A stretch of 64,000 nt of DNA, taken from contig JAJUHK010000001.1 in NCBI GenBank assembly GCA_029279945.1, positions 62,001 through 126,000 on the forward strand. Direction: 5' to 3'. Shown here one piece after another: positions 47,063-56,748 of this stretch; the first letter of the stretch is position 1, and every line of letters starts with the position of its first letter. Source of the DNA: Pseudidiomarina indica (GTDB lineage: Bacteria; Pseudomonadota; Gammaproteobacteria; Enterobacterales; Alteromonadaceae). Below the pieces are notes generated by a model. It saw only the letters and a program-made list of their open reading frames with translations, did not search any database and was not told the DNA's origin. The translations under genes were made by a program, and so were the position numbers.

Positions 47063-47573
47063 CTGGCTGAGATCGCCGCCGCATGATGCGGTGAATCAGG
47101 TGGCGGCAACAGGCGACAAAGATATCTAAGAGTACCACTACCAATATAGCCGCGACCACGCCGGTAATGACGGCTTGCTGGGTAAGTGGGACGTTAAAGC
47201 TATACATGCGTAAGGTTTGCTCACGTAATTCAGGACTAGCGGCTGTAGCGATAAACCAAAGTTGCCGTAGGTAACCTTGTCGCAACTGGCTCTGCTCATA
47301 TTCAAATAACTTCACCCGGTGAACTAATTCACGTAATGGTATCGCTTCTTCTTGGAATACCGGACTTTCGCTAGTTTCATGCAATCGTATTAACGCCTCA
47401 ATATCACCATCCAAATAATTATCGGCAATCCGCTGATATTCCGTGTAATAAACCATTGCTTCAGTGAACTGCGCATCAATTCGCTGTTGGTATTGTGTCA
47501 CATAGTTGGGGATCTGTACGCCAACAAGTGCTGCGGTAAGTGCTAGGGCAATAACAAAGTATCGATAGAGCAT
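47046..47573 (-). CDS. DUF2937-like membrane protein
   Basis: The 175-residue protein has an N-terminal transmembrane helix, a periplasmic helical region (about 25-125: YVTQYQQRIDAQFTEAMVYYTEYQRIADNYLDGD) and a second transmembrane helix near the C-terminus (VVAAILVVVLLDIFVACC), which fits DUF2937. Function is unknown. The start codon touches the T-run of the RND-pump terminator directly, with no Shine-Dalgarno site. Confidence 0.72.
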   Translation of the reverse strand: MLYRYFVIALALTAALVGVQIPNYVTQYQQRIDAQFTEAMVYYTEYQRIADNYLDGDIEALIRLHETSESPVFQEEAIPLRELVHRVKLFEYEQSQLRQGYLRQLWFIATAASPELREQTLRMYSFNVPLTQQAVITGVVAAILVVVLLDIFVACCRHLIHRIMRRRSQPVNRGV

Positions 47574-47609
47574 AAAAAAAGGTTGAGTGGTAGAACACCA
47601 CTCAACCTT
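47574..47609 (-). terminator. Intrinsic terminator of the RND pump operon
   Basis: On the minus strand a 13-bp stem (47597-47609 with 47579-47591) and 5-base loop is followed by seven T (47574-47580). It ends the pump operon immediately before the ATG of the DUF2937-like gene. Confidence 0.92.
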
Positions 47610-47631
47610 AGCACGTTCTTATTTGAAGATA

Positions 47632-50600
47632 CTAGTCTTCGTACGGCGGCTTCGGCGGGAAGATGCTACGTACGATGTAGAACAGCAGTGGCACGAAAAA
47701 GATCGCGAGGATAGTACCACCCACCATTCCACCGATAACACCTGTACCGATCGCTTGGCGGCTTACAGCGCCAGCACCGGTCGACGTAGCAAGTGGTAGG
47801 ACACCGAAGGTGAAGGCCAATGACGTCATCAAGATAGGGCGTAACCGCAAACGAACAGCTTCCAAAGTGGCCTGTAGCAGCTCCTTACCTTGTGCTTGCA
47901 AGTCTTTCGCAAACTCTACAATCAAGATAGCGTTACGAGCCGATACCCCGACCGTTGTTAACAAACCCACCTGGAAGTACACGTCGTTTTCTAGACCACG
48001 TAGGGTCGCCGCAATGACAGCACCTAAAATCCCAAGTGGAACCACCAACATGACAGAGAACGGAATTGACCAGCTTTCATATAACGCTGATAGACAAAGG
48101 AACACGATTAACAGCGACAACGCATAGAGTAATGGTGCTTGGTCACCTGACGTGCGTTCTTCTAATGAAATGCCGGTCCACTCGTAGCCAATACCCGATG
48201 GTAAACGGCTGATCAACTCTTCCATTTTCAGCATCGCATCACCGGATGAATAACCAGGGGCTGCTTCACCTTGGATGTTCATTGCTGGTACCCCGTTATA
48301 ACGCTCTAAACGTTGTGGGCCATAGTCCCAGTGGGTGGTAGCAAATGACGCAAAAGATACCATATCACCAGCGTTATTGCGGACATACCATTTACCGATA
48401 TCTTCAGGGGTCATCCGTGCCTCTGGAATACCTTGTAAGTACACCTTTTTCACCCGCCCGCGGTCGACAAAGTCATTCACGTAGGTCGTACCAAACGCGT
48501 GGGTCAACGTAGCGTTGATATCGCTGATGGATAACCCAAGTGCTTTTGCTTTTTCGTAGTCGATATCAATCCGCAACTGCGCCGTATCTTCCATACCATT
48601 TGGACGAACACCAACTAAGGTTGGCTCCTGTGCTGCCATACCAAGCAGTTGGTTACGCGCTTCGAGTAAACTAGCATGGCCCAATCCGCCACGATCCTGA
48701 ATATATAAGTTAAAGCCACTGGCTGTTCCTAATTCAGGAATGGATGGTAGGTTAAAGGCGAATACCATAGCTTCGCGAATGGTTGAGAAGTAGCCGAACG
48801 CTTGGCCAATGATGGCATCGATTTGCAATTCAGGAGTGGTACGTTCGTCCCAATCGGTAAGACGTACGAAGGCAACCCCTGAGTTTTGACCTTGGCCACT
48901 AAAACTAAAGCCAACTACGGTAAACACAGAACGAATTCCTTGTGCTTGTTCGAGGTAGTAGTCTTCAATTTTGGCCATGGTTTGCAACGATTGTTCTTGT
49001 GTTGCCCCAGCTGGTAGCTGCATTTGTGTTAAGAAAACACCGCGGTCTTCATTAGGAATAAACGAGCTCGGCATACGCACAAACAGGAAGCCTAGGACCA
49101 AAATCAACCCGAGGTAAATCACAACGAAGCGAGCACTACGTTTGATAATGTTCTGGACCGATTCGGTATAACGTTTCGTACCTTTTTCTAAGGTACGGTT
49201 AAACCAGCCCAGCGGACCACGTTGTGCTTTATCGTGCGGCGTTGCCTTTAAAATAGTGGCACACAGCGACGGGGTGAAGATAATCGCGATAAGTACCGAT
49301 AACGACATGGCCGAAATGATGGTAATCGAGAACTGACGATAAACTGCACCCGTGGAACCACCAAAGAATGCCATCGGCACGAACACAGCGGCCATGACCA
49401 ATCCGATTGCTACTAGGGCACCGGTGATTTGCTGCATGGACTTAATGGTTGCTTGACGAGGTGACAGCTTTTCTTCTGTCATGAGTCGCTCGACGTTCTC
49501 GACGACAACGATGGCGTCATCCACCAATAGACCAATTGCTAGGACTAAGCCGAACATGGTCAAAGTGTTGATGGAGAAACCTAGCGCTGACATGATCCCG
49601 AAGGTTCCGAGCAGGACCACAGGAATTGCTAGGGTAGGGATTATGGTAGCGCGAATATTTTGCAGGAAGATAAACATTAACAAGAAGACCAAGATGATGG
49701 CTTCGAAGAGAATTTTTACAACTTCCTGAATTGAAATTTCAACGAACGGCGTGGTGTCGTATGGAATAACTAATTCAACCCCTGTGGGGAAGAATTGTTC
49801 CAACTCAGCCAACCGCTCTTTCACTAACTTTGCGGTGTCGAGAGCATTAGCGCCGGTAGCTAAGTTAATTGCCAGCCCCGTTGCGGGTTGACGGTTATAG
49901 CGGGCAACGATGTTATAATCCTGGCCGCCAAGCTCTACATGAGCCACATCGCCAACTGTTACTTTAGAACCATCAGGGTTAACTCGTAGAAGGATTTTTT
50001 CGAATTCCTCTACGGTTTCCAAACGGGTCTGAGCAATGATCGATGCAGTTAACCGTTGGTTTTCAACCGATGGCGTACCACCGACTTGACCTGCGGCAAC
50101 TTGGTTGTTTTGTTCACGTAAGGCGAGTACTACATCGGCGGTGTTCAAGTTATAGCGAACTAATTTGGCAGGGTCGAGCCAAATTCGCATCGAATAGGGA
50201 GCACCGAATAATTGAACGTTACCAACGCCTGGCGTACGGCTGATTGGATCTTGGATGTTACTCGCAATGTAATCCCCAATATCAATCTGACTAATGGCAG
50301 GGTTTTTGGATACCAAAGCGGCAACCATTAAAAACGAGTTATTGGACTTCGCAACAACGAGCCCTTGGTCTTGCACTTCTTTGGGTAACAGTGGCAGGGC
50401 AAGTTGCAATTTATTTTGTACTTGCACTTGCGCAATATCAGCATCTGTACCCGCCTCAAATGTCAGCGTAATACTGGCATTACCAGCAGAGTCACTCGTT
50501 GATGAAAAGTATTTCAGGTTATCAATACCGTTCATGTTTTGCTCAATAACCTGCGTCACGCTCTCTTCAAGAGTTGCCGCTGTGGCACCAGGATAACGAG

Positions 50601-50739
50601 CGTTAATTTGCACCGACGGTGGCGCTATTTCAGGATACTGTTCAATAGGCAGTTGGGTGATTGCCAAGCCACCCGCCAGCATAATCACGATAGCGATAAC
50701 CCACGCAAATATGGGGCGATCGATGAAAAATTTTGCCAT
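47632..50739 (-). CDS. RND multidrug efflux pump, inner-membrane subunit (AcrB/MexB type)
   Basis: The 1035-residue HAE1-type transporter has 12 transmembrane helices, two large periplasmic loops, and the proton-relay aspartates in [19 protein letters not shown]. The N-terminus [17 protein letters not shown] is typical. It exports drugs, dyes or detergents using the proton gradient, together with the adaptor encoded three bases upstream. No outer-membrane channel gene is adjacent, so a TolC elsewhere is expected. Confidence 0.94.
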   Translation of the reverse strand: MAKFFIDRPIFAWVIAIVIMLAGGLAITQLPIEQYPEIAPPSVQINARYPGATAATLEESVTQVIEQNMNGIDNLKYFSSTSDSAGNASITLTFEAGTDADIAQVQVQNKLQLALPLLPKEVQDQGLVVAKSNNSFLMVAALVSKNPAISQIDIGDYIASNIQDPISRTPGVGNVQLFGAPYSMRIWLDPAKLVRYNLNTADVVLALREQNNQVAAGQVGGTPSVENQRLTASIIAQTRLETVEEFEKILLRVNPDGSKVTVGDVAHVELGGQDYNIVARYNRQPATGLAINLATGANALDTAKLVKERLAELEQFFPTGVELVIPYDTTPFVEISIQEVVKILFEAIILVFLLMFIFLQNIRATIIPTLAIPVVLLGTFGIMSALGFSINTLTMFGLVLAIGLLVDDAIVVVENVERLMTEEKLSPRQATIKSMQQITGALVAIGLVMAAVFVPMAFFGGSTGAVYRQFSITIISAMSLSVLIAIIFTPSLCATILKATPHDKAQRGPLGWFNRTLEKGTKRYTESVQNIIKRSARFVVIYLGLILVLGFLFVRMPSSFIPNEDRGVFLTQMQLPAGATQEQSLQTMAKIEDYYLEQAQGIRSVFTVVGFSFSGQGQNSGVAFVRLTDWDERTTPELQIDAIIGQAFGYFSTIREAMVFAFNLPSIPELGTASGFNLYIQDRGGLGHASLLEARNQLLGMAAQEPTLVGVRPNGMEDTAQLRIDIDYEKAKALGLSISDINATLTHAFGTTYVNDFVDRGRVKKVYLQGIPEARMTPEDIGKWYVRNNAGDMVSFASFATTHWDYGPQRLERYNGVPAMNIQGEAAPGYSSGDAMLKMEELISRLPSGIGYEWTGISLEERTSGDQAPLLYALSLLIVFLCLSALYESWSIPFSVMLVVPLGILGAVIAATLRGLENDVYFQVGLLTTVGVSARNAILIVEFAKDLQAQGKELLQATLEAVRLRLRPILMTSLAFTFGVLPLATSTGAGAVSRQAIGTGVIGGMVGGTILAIFFVPLLFYIVRSIFPPKPPYED

Positions 50740-50742
50740 GGT

Positions 50743-51888
50743 TTACTTCACTTCTTCTGTTTTTACAGGCATACCAGGTTGAATTTTTTGCAGACCCTCG
50801 ACCACGATTTTATCGCCGGCGGCTAAACCACTGGTGACAATCCAATTACTACCGATAGTCCGGTCGACTTCTAGGTAACGCTGTTGAATCTTATTATCTT
50901 TGTCAACGACAAAGGCGATGGCACGACCACGTGGATCACGAGTAACGCCTGCTTGTGGAGCCAAGATCGCGTTTTGCAAACTGCCCGTTGCCACTTCAGC
51001 GCGAACGAACATCCCTGGTAACACAATATGGTCTGGGTTAGCTAAGCGTGCACGTAATGTGATGGCGCTGGTTTGCGGGTCAACAGTAACCTCGTTGAAC
51101 AGCAGTTCACCAGTAGTGCTAAAGTCACTGTCTTCACCTAAACGCACTGTTACTTGAGCGCGATTATTGGCATCTGTGACAATTTGACCCGTAGCTATGA
51201 GCTGCTGCAAGCGTAGATAATCGCTAGTACTTTGTGAAATATCCACATAAATCGGGTCGAGTTGGGTAATGGTTGTAAGTGGTTGTGCTTGGCCAACGCT
51301 TAATAACGCGCCTTCAGTTAACTGAGAACGGCCGATTTGACCAGAGATAGGTGCTTTTACTTTCGTATACTCAAGGTTCAGCTCAGCGCGAGCTAAGTTC
51401 GCCTGTGCAACTTTTAGTTGTGCCTCTGCTTGTAAGTAAGACGCTTCGGCTTCATCAAAATCTTGTTGGCTGATTGCATTATCGGCAAGTAGCTCTTTGC
51501 TACGCTCAAAGCGAGACTTTGTTGATTTCAACACGGCATTGGCACGAGCGATCTCAGCTTGAGCGCTTGCTAACTCAGCTTCGTACATTGCAGCATCGAT
51601 TTGATAAAGTTGCTGTCCAGCGGTAACCATGGAACCTTCATCAAACAGACGCTTCTCTAGAATGCCAGTGACTTGTGGTCGCACTTCAGCAACCCGAAAT
51701 GCGCTTGCGCGACCAGGAAGGGTGGTGGTTAAATCGACGTTCTGTGCTTTAATGGTAACCACACCGACGGTCATAACTTGCTGCTGCATAGCATCCGGTG
51801 CGCTTTGCCCCGCATCACCACAGCTAGCTAGTAAAATGCTGGTGGCGATTACCGATACGAACAACAGCTTACGAAAACGTTGTTGCAT
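50743..51888 (-). CDS. RND efflux periplasmic adaptor (AcrA/MexA type)
   Basis: The 381-residue lipoprotein (lipobox LASC) has the barrel-sandwich and alpha-hairpin layout of membrane-fusion proteins: RPQVTGILEKRLFDEGSMVTAGQQLYQID, a long hairpin of Ala/Gln/Glu (about 100-165), then KAPISGQIGRSQLTEGALL. It bridges the RND pump to an outer-membrane channel. The gene starts just downstream of a palindromic operator (51935-51952). Confidence 0.94.
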   Translation of the reverse strand: MQQRFRKLLFVSVIATSILLASCGDAGQSAPDAMQQQVMTVGVVTIKAQNVDLTTTLPGRASAFRVAEVRPQVTGILEKRLFDEGSMVTAGQQLYQIDAAMYEAELASAQAEIARANAVLKSTKSRFERSKELLADNAISQQDFDEAEASYLQAEAQLKVAQANLARAELNLEYTKVKAPISGQIGRSQLTEGALLSVGQAQPLTTITQLDPIYVDISQSTSDYLRLQQLIATGQIVTDANNRAQVTVRLGEDSDFSTTGELLFNEVTVDPQTSAITLRARLANPDHIVLPGMFVRAEVATGSLQNAILAPQAGVTRDPRGRAIAFVVDKDNKIQQRYLEVDRTIGSNWIVTSGLAAGDKIVVEGLQKIQPGMPVKTEEVK

Positions 51889-51933
51889 GAAACTACCTCA
51901 TCTTTTTGTTAATGGTTTCGATCGCTGGAATTA

Positions 51934-51953
51934 TACATACATTCATGTATGTT
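51934..51953. promoter_or_regulatory. AcrR-like palindromic operator
   Basis: ACATACAT-TC-ATGTATGT (51935-51952) is a perfect palindrome 46 bases upstream of the adaptor gene. Its half-site ACATACAT equals that of the E. coli acrAB operator bound by the TetR-type repressor AcrR, although the spacing here is four bases shorter. No regulator gene lies nearby. Confidence 0.65.
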
Positions 51954-52024
51954 TGTAAGAAAAACTATTCAATAAAATCGATTATGATTATCGACTAAAT
52001 TTAGCTTCAGCATGAGATAACACG

Positions 52025-52474
52025 ATGACAAGACTATGGCGAAAGCCTTTATTTATAGCCATTATCGCAGTGAGCATAGGATTTTTCATAACCTATCCAT
52101 TGTGGTTAGAGGACGATCCATATTCCAGTAAAAATCGTAACGATTTGTATCAAGCGCTGATTGAGCGTTCTGGTATTTTGAATCGCGACTTACCTAAGTT
52201 GCTCGATATGAATACCCGCTTTGAGCGTGCGGAAGTTGTGGATTACGGGATGCGCTACGTCTATAGCTTGGTTAACGTCGACCGTTATCAACATGATATA
52301 GCGCAGATCCAAGCCCAAGTTGAACCTGCATTGAGTGACTACTACTGTCGTTTGGATGCAATGAAATTCTATCGTAAACAGGCAGATCACTTCACGGTAA
52401 GGTACCTAGATCGACATGGTTCTACGTTATTTGAACTGCGATTAACACCTACGCATTGCAACTCGTTCAGATAA
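52025..52474 (+). CDS. Hypothetical protein with N-terminal membrane anchor
   Basis: I do not recognise the family. The 149-residue protein has one N-terminal transmembrane helix (PLFIAIIAVSIGFFITYPLWL) and a roughly 110-residue outer domain with two cysteines (YYCRLDAM and PTHCNSF). It is divergent from the efflux operon and shares the operator region. Its 3' end overlaps the convergent oxidoreductase gene by eight bases. Confidence 0.68.
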   Translation: MTRLWRKPLFIAIIAVSIGFFITYPLWLEDDPYSSKNRNDLYQALIERSGILNRDLPKLLDMNTRFERAEVVDYGMRYVYSLVNVDRYQHDIAQIQAQVEPALSDYYCRLDAMKFYRKQADHFTVRYLDRHGSTLFELRLTPTHCNSFR

Positions 52475-53489
52475 TTGGCGCATTGATTCCATCTAATACA
52501 ATTTTTCCAATGATGGTATGACTTTCAATCTGACGGTGGGCGCGGATGAGGTTATCTGCACACAGTGCACCATAATGTGCTGCCATTGTGGTACCTAATA
52601 CACCGGCATCCGTCAGTTCGGCAATTTCGCGTAAAATTTGACCTTGGCGATGCATATCATCAGTACCATACAACGAGCGTGTGAACATAAACTCCCAATA
52701 GAGGCTTAAGCTCTTTTGTTTCATCAGGCGGATGTCTAAGGGCTCGGCTGGATCATCTATCAGAGCAAAGTGACCTTGTGGCGACATCAGCTCGATAAGT
52801 TCCATAAAATGCTGCTCGGTGTGAGTTAAGCTAGCAACATGTGTCACTTGCGTGATACCTAACTCTTGCAATTGCGGTCGTAAGGGCTGGTGATGATCGA
52901 TGACGTAATCTGCCCCCATATCGTACACCCATTGTTGCGATTCGGGTCGTGATGCGGTGGCGATAGTACAAATGTTCTGGTGAAGTTTTGTCAATTGCAG
53001 TAGGGCAGAGCCAACCCCTCCAGCTGCACCGGTAATGAGTAATGTGATAGGTTCATTACGATTGATCCGAAAGCGATCGAACAGTAACTCCCATGCGGTG
53101 AGGAAGGTTAGTGGCATGGCTGCTGCTTGAGCAAAGCTCAGTTTGCTAGGTTTTTTACTCACCAGACGAGCGTCGACAACTTGATACTGGGCGTTACAAC
53201 CAGGGCGATCAATCGCACCCGCGTACCAAACATCATCGCCTTCTTTAAAGTCGAAAACATTTTCACCGACACTGAGGATTGTCCCCGCGGCATCCCAACC
53301 AAGAATTGCGGGTTCACCTGCTGGCGGCTGACGTCGTTGTCGGATTTTGGTATCAACCGGATTCACCCCGATACCATAGACAGCAACAAGAACATCATTA
53401 GCGCCCAATTTAGGCTCAGTAACCATGATATCAACAAGGGCATCTTTCTGATTGATATCGCAGGTATTCAAATATGCCACTGCTTTCAT
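52467..53489 (-). CDS. MDR-family NADPH oxidoreductase (zinc-type alcohol dehydrogenase-like)
   Basis: The 340-residue medium-chain dehydrogenase has GVNPVDTKIRQ, ILGWDAAGTILSVGENV and the cofactor motif LLITGAAGGVGSALLQL. Catalytic-zinc cysteines are absent, so it resembles the quinone oxidoreductase / zinc-binding alcohol dehydrogenase family protein subgroup. The substrate is unknown, probably quinones or enones. Confidence 0.85.
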   Translation of the reverse strand: MKAVAYLNTCDINQKDALVDIMVTEPKLGANDVLVAVYGIGVNPVDTKIRQRRQPPAGEPAILGWDAAGTILSVGENVFDFKEGDDVWYAGAIDRPGCNAQYQVVDARLVSKKPSKLSFAQAAAMPLTFLTAWELLFDRFRINRNEPITLLITGAAGGVGSALLQLTKLHQNICTIATASRPESQQWVYDMGADYVIDHHQPLRPQLQELGITQVTHVASLTHTEQHFMELIELMSPQGHFALIDDPAEPLDIRLMKQKSLSLYWEFMFTRSLYGTDDMHRQGQILREIAELTDAGVLGTTMAAHYGALCADNLIRAHRQIESHTIIGKIVLDGINAPII

Positions 53490-53605
53490 GTCAGTGCCTC
53501 AATTAAGTTATGATTAACATATTCAATTCATAGTACGTTATTCTAATCCAGCGAGCCAATTAATATGCTAGTGTAAGTCGCTGAATTTGTAGTCAAGGAC
53601 TCATT

Positions 53606-55432
53606 ATGTTTCGATGGTTTGAACAACGCTTAAATCCATTCCCTGAGGGAAAACCGCAGCAACCTCCAACATCGTTGGTGGCGTTCTGCCTGTATTATTC
53701 AAAAGGTGCTTGGCCGTTTATCTTGATTGCCGGGCTACTTATGACACTTATAGCTATTACCGAAGTGTGGCTGTTTAGCTTTATCGGTAATATTGTTGAC
53801 TGGCTTGCAGTACAAAGCCGAGAGACTTTTGTTGATGAGCAACTCTGGCATTTAGTTGGCATGGCAGCCTTAGTTCTCATTGGATTACCACTACTGGTGA
53901 TTGGTCATTCATTGATTACTTACCAAAGTTTGCTTGGTAATTATCCCATGCGTATACGGTGGCTGGTGCACAAATACCTGCTCAACCAATCGGTCACCTT
54001 TTATCAGGATGAATTTGCTGGTCGTATCGCCACGAAAGTCATGCAAACTGCGTTAGCAGTGCGTGAATGCGTGATTAAGCTGTTTGATGTCCTCAACTAT
54101 GTTGTGGTGTACTTTATTGGTACGGTAGTCATCATTAGCGCTGCCGATTGGCGCCTCGCATTTCCATTAGTAATTTGGCTGGGGTGTTATATTGTCTTAT
54201 TGCGTTATTTTGTTCCTCGCTTAGGCGCAGTGGCTGCTTTGCAAGCTGATGCTCGTTCGACCATGACGGGGCGTATTGTCGATAGTTACACCAATATTCA
54301 AACTGTGAAGCTATTTTCTCATGCACAACGTGAACTTGGTTTTGCCAAGGAAGGAATGACAGAGTTTTTAGCGACTGTGCATCAGCAGATGCGATTAGTC
54401 ACTAAGCTTTACATCTACCTGTATTTACTAAATTCGTTGTTATTGTTTAGTGTTGCGGCAACTGCCATTTATCTGTGGCTTGGCGACCTCATCACTGTTG
54501 GGGCTATTGCTGTGGCCTTGAGTTTGGTCTTGCGGTTATGGGGTATGAGCCAATGGATTATGTGGGAAATCTCTGCATTATTTGAAAATATTGGTACTGT
54601 GCAAGACGGTATAAAAACTGTTGCTGTCCCGCAATCGATAGAAGATAAACCAGATGCTAAGCCTTTGGTGGTTAGCCAAGGCGCAATCGAATTTCAGTCG
54701 ATAAATTTTGCCTACCATACAGACATTCCAATTCTGACTGACTTAAATCTGAGCATAAAACCTGGAGAAAAAATTGGGTTAGTAGGGCGTTCCGGTGCCG
54801 GTAAATCCACGCTGGTGAATTTATTGTTGCGGTTTTATGACTTAGCTGAGGGCAAAATAACTATTGATGGACAGGACATTGCCTATGTCACGCAAGATAG
54901 TCTGCGACAAAATATTGGCATGGTGACTCAAGATACGTCGTTACTGCACCGTTCAGTACGTGGCAACATCGCCTACGGGCGCCCCGACGCAACGCAGGAA
55001 ATGATTGAACAGGCAGCTAAACGTGCTGAAGCGGATGTTTTTATTGCCCAATTAGAAGATTCCCAAGGCCGGCGTGGCTATGATGCGCATGTGGGTGAGC
55101 GCGGGGTGAAATTGTCTGGTGGTCAACGGCAGCGCATAGCGATTGCACGAGTTATGCTAAAAGACGCACCTATTTTAATCCTCGACGAAGCTACTTCCGC
55201 GCTTGATTCAGAAGTTGAGGCGGCAATTCAAGAAAACTTGTATCGTCTGATGGAAGGTAAAACAGTCATCGCGATTGCTCACCGTTTATCCACCATAGCA
55301 GCGATGGATCGCTTGGTAGTCATGGATCAAGGGCGGATTGTCGAACAAGGAACGCATGAACAGCTGTTAGCACAAGGTGGCTTATATGCACAACTGTGGG
55401 CGCGTCAATCAGGAGGCTTTTTGGCAGATTAA
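53606..55432 (+). CDS. ABC exporter, fused membrane and ATPase domains
   Basis: The 608-residue half-transporter has a six-helix membrane domain (about 25-320) and an ATPase domain: Walker A GRSGAGKSTL, signature LSGGQRQRIAIAR, Walker B ILILDEATSALD. Fused half-transporters of this type form dimers that export drugs, lipids or peptides; no substrate can be read. It ends two bases before the DUF2868 gene, so all three genes to 58124 probably form one operon. Confidence 0.9.
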   Translation: MFRWFEQRLNPFPEGKPQQPPTSLVAFCLYYSKGAWPFILIAGLLMTLIAITEVWLFSFIGNIVDWLAVQSRETFVDEQLWHLVGMAALVLIGLPLLVIGHSLITYQSLLGNYPMRIRWLVHKYLLNQSVTFYQDEFAGRIATKVMQTALAVRECVIKLFDVLNYVVVYFIGTVVIISAADWRLAFPLVIWLGCYIVLLRYFVPRLGAVAALQADARSTMTGRIVDSYTNIQTVKLFSHAQRELGFAKEGMTEFLATVHQQMRLVTKLYIYLYLLNSLLLFSVAATAIYLWLGDLITVGAIAVALSLVLRLWGMSQWIMWEISALFENIGTVQDGIKTVAVPQSIEDKPDAKPLVVSQGAIEFQSINFAYHTDIPILTDLNLSIKPGEKIGLVGRSGAGKSTLVNLLLRFYDLAEGKITIDGQDIAYVTQDSLRQNIGMVTQDTSLLHRSVRGNIAYGRPDATQEMIEQAAKRAEADVFIAQLEDSQGRRGYDAHVGERGVKLSGGQRQRIAIARVMLKDAPILILDEATSALDSEVEAAIQENLYRLMEGKTVIAIAHRLSTIAAMDRLVVMDQGRIVEQGTHEQLLAQGGLYAQLWARQSGGFLAD

Positions 55433-55434
55433 CC

Positions 55435-56748
55435 ATGACTCATTGGTTTCAACGTTTTAATCGAATATGGCTCGTTGAATCGGTACGCCGGTACGAAGTA
55501 GAACATGGTGTTCAGCACCACGAACGTATTCAAACCATCGCCCGTGAGCAGCCAACACTTGCTGAACGCATTATAGTGCGAGCTGAATTGCTAGCGCCCG
55601 AGCTTGGCCTGGGGTGCTCGGCGCAACAATGGCAACAACTTTATCGCCTCGTGTGGGGTGTGTTGTTGGTGCTTGCAATAGTTAGCGCCATCGCTATCGT
55701 TCGAAGTGCGTTAGCTATTCCGCAGCCGATTTCCCTAAGCTATGCGCTACTCGTTTTACTCGGGCTACAATTCGCAATGTTTGTGCTTTGGCTCGTAAGC
55801 CTTACCACAAAAGCTCATATGGGGGCGGTGGGGAGGCTGTTATTATGGCTATACCGCCATATTGGGAGAAATCCTGATCGGCAGCAGCTGCAGAATCAGT
55901 TTATTAGTGTGATCAACCAGTATGGCTTAACGACACCGTTAACGTCGTTGTTATCTCATGGGTACTGGTTACTTGTGATGGTCGCTGTATGGCTGCTACT
56001 GGCGTTACATTTAAGTACAAATGCTTACCACTTTACGTGGGCTACCACCATTTTGGCACCGGAAACCTTACAGTTATTGGTCGACAGTATCCACTGGTTA
56101 CCGCAGCAGTTAGGCGTCATAGCTCCAAGTGTCGAACAATTATGGTCAGCTCCAGATGCAAACCTGCAGCTGACGGCGGGACGTTGGTTGTTAAGCTGTG
56201 TATTTTGGTATGGCGTTGCATGGCGTGCACTTTGTTGGTTATTGTCACTGCTGGTATTAATGAAAAAGCTAGCCAACGTGCAGGTCGATACGAAATTGCC
56301 GGGCTTTGCGGCGGTAATTCGCCTGCTCGAAGATAAAGCAGCAGCTCGGGTGGTGGATGCGGATATGTCGCCACCCACATCAGTTACAAATAAGACAATG
56401 GGCGCCGCTTATGGTCACGGAGAAATGGTACTGAGCTTGGATTATGAGGCCGATCAGGAGTGGTTGATGCGCCACGCGCAGCAACCTGACTATGCTGGAG
56501 TTATTGCTTCTCATCAGGACAAGCAACAGCTTTTGCATCGGTTAGGTGAACATCCTGTCGCACGGATTACCGTACGCATTAATACTCAATTATCGCCGGA
56601 TCGGGCAGCATTACGATTTTTACAACAGTTACGCCAAGTGACTCAGCATTTACAGGTGCAGTTGGTACAGCCATCAACAGCAGATGGTGTTCGGATGCAG
56701 CATTGGCAGGAGCAATTGAATGCGGAGGCAATTGCATGGAACCACTAA
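55435..56748 (+). CDS. DUF2868-family membrane protein
   Basis: The 437-residue protein has about five transmembrane helices in the middle (near 80-125, 180-205, 245-285) and soluble ends, matching DUF2868 (VESVRRYEVEHG at the start). Function is unknown. The family is nearly always encoded with DUF3482 GTPases, as here: the next ORF overlaps it by 13 bases. The ATG at 55435 directly follows the ABC gene; a longer in-frame start inside that gene is unlikely. Confidence 0.85.
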   Translation: MTHWFQRFNRIWLVESVRRYEVEHGVQHHERIQTIAREQPTLAERIIVRAELLAPELGLGCSAQQWQQLYRLVWGVLLVLAIVSAIAIVRSALAIPQPISLSYALLVLLGLQFAMFVLWLVSLTTKAHMGAVGRLLLWLYRHIGRNPDRQQLQNQFISVINQYGLTTPLTSLLSHGYWLLVMVAVWLLLALHLSTNAYHFTWATTILAPETLQLLVDSIHWLPQQLGVIAPSVEQLWSAPDANLQLTAGRWLLSCVFWYGVAWRALCWLLSLLVLMKKLANVQVDTKLPGFAAVIRLLEDKAAARVVDADMSPPTSVTNKTMGAAYGHGEMVLSLDYEADQEWLMRHAQQPDYAGVIASHQDKQQLLHRLGEHPVARITVRINTQLSPDRAALRFLQQLRQVTQHLQVQLVQPSTADGVRMQHWQEQLNAEAIAWNH

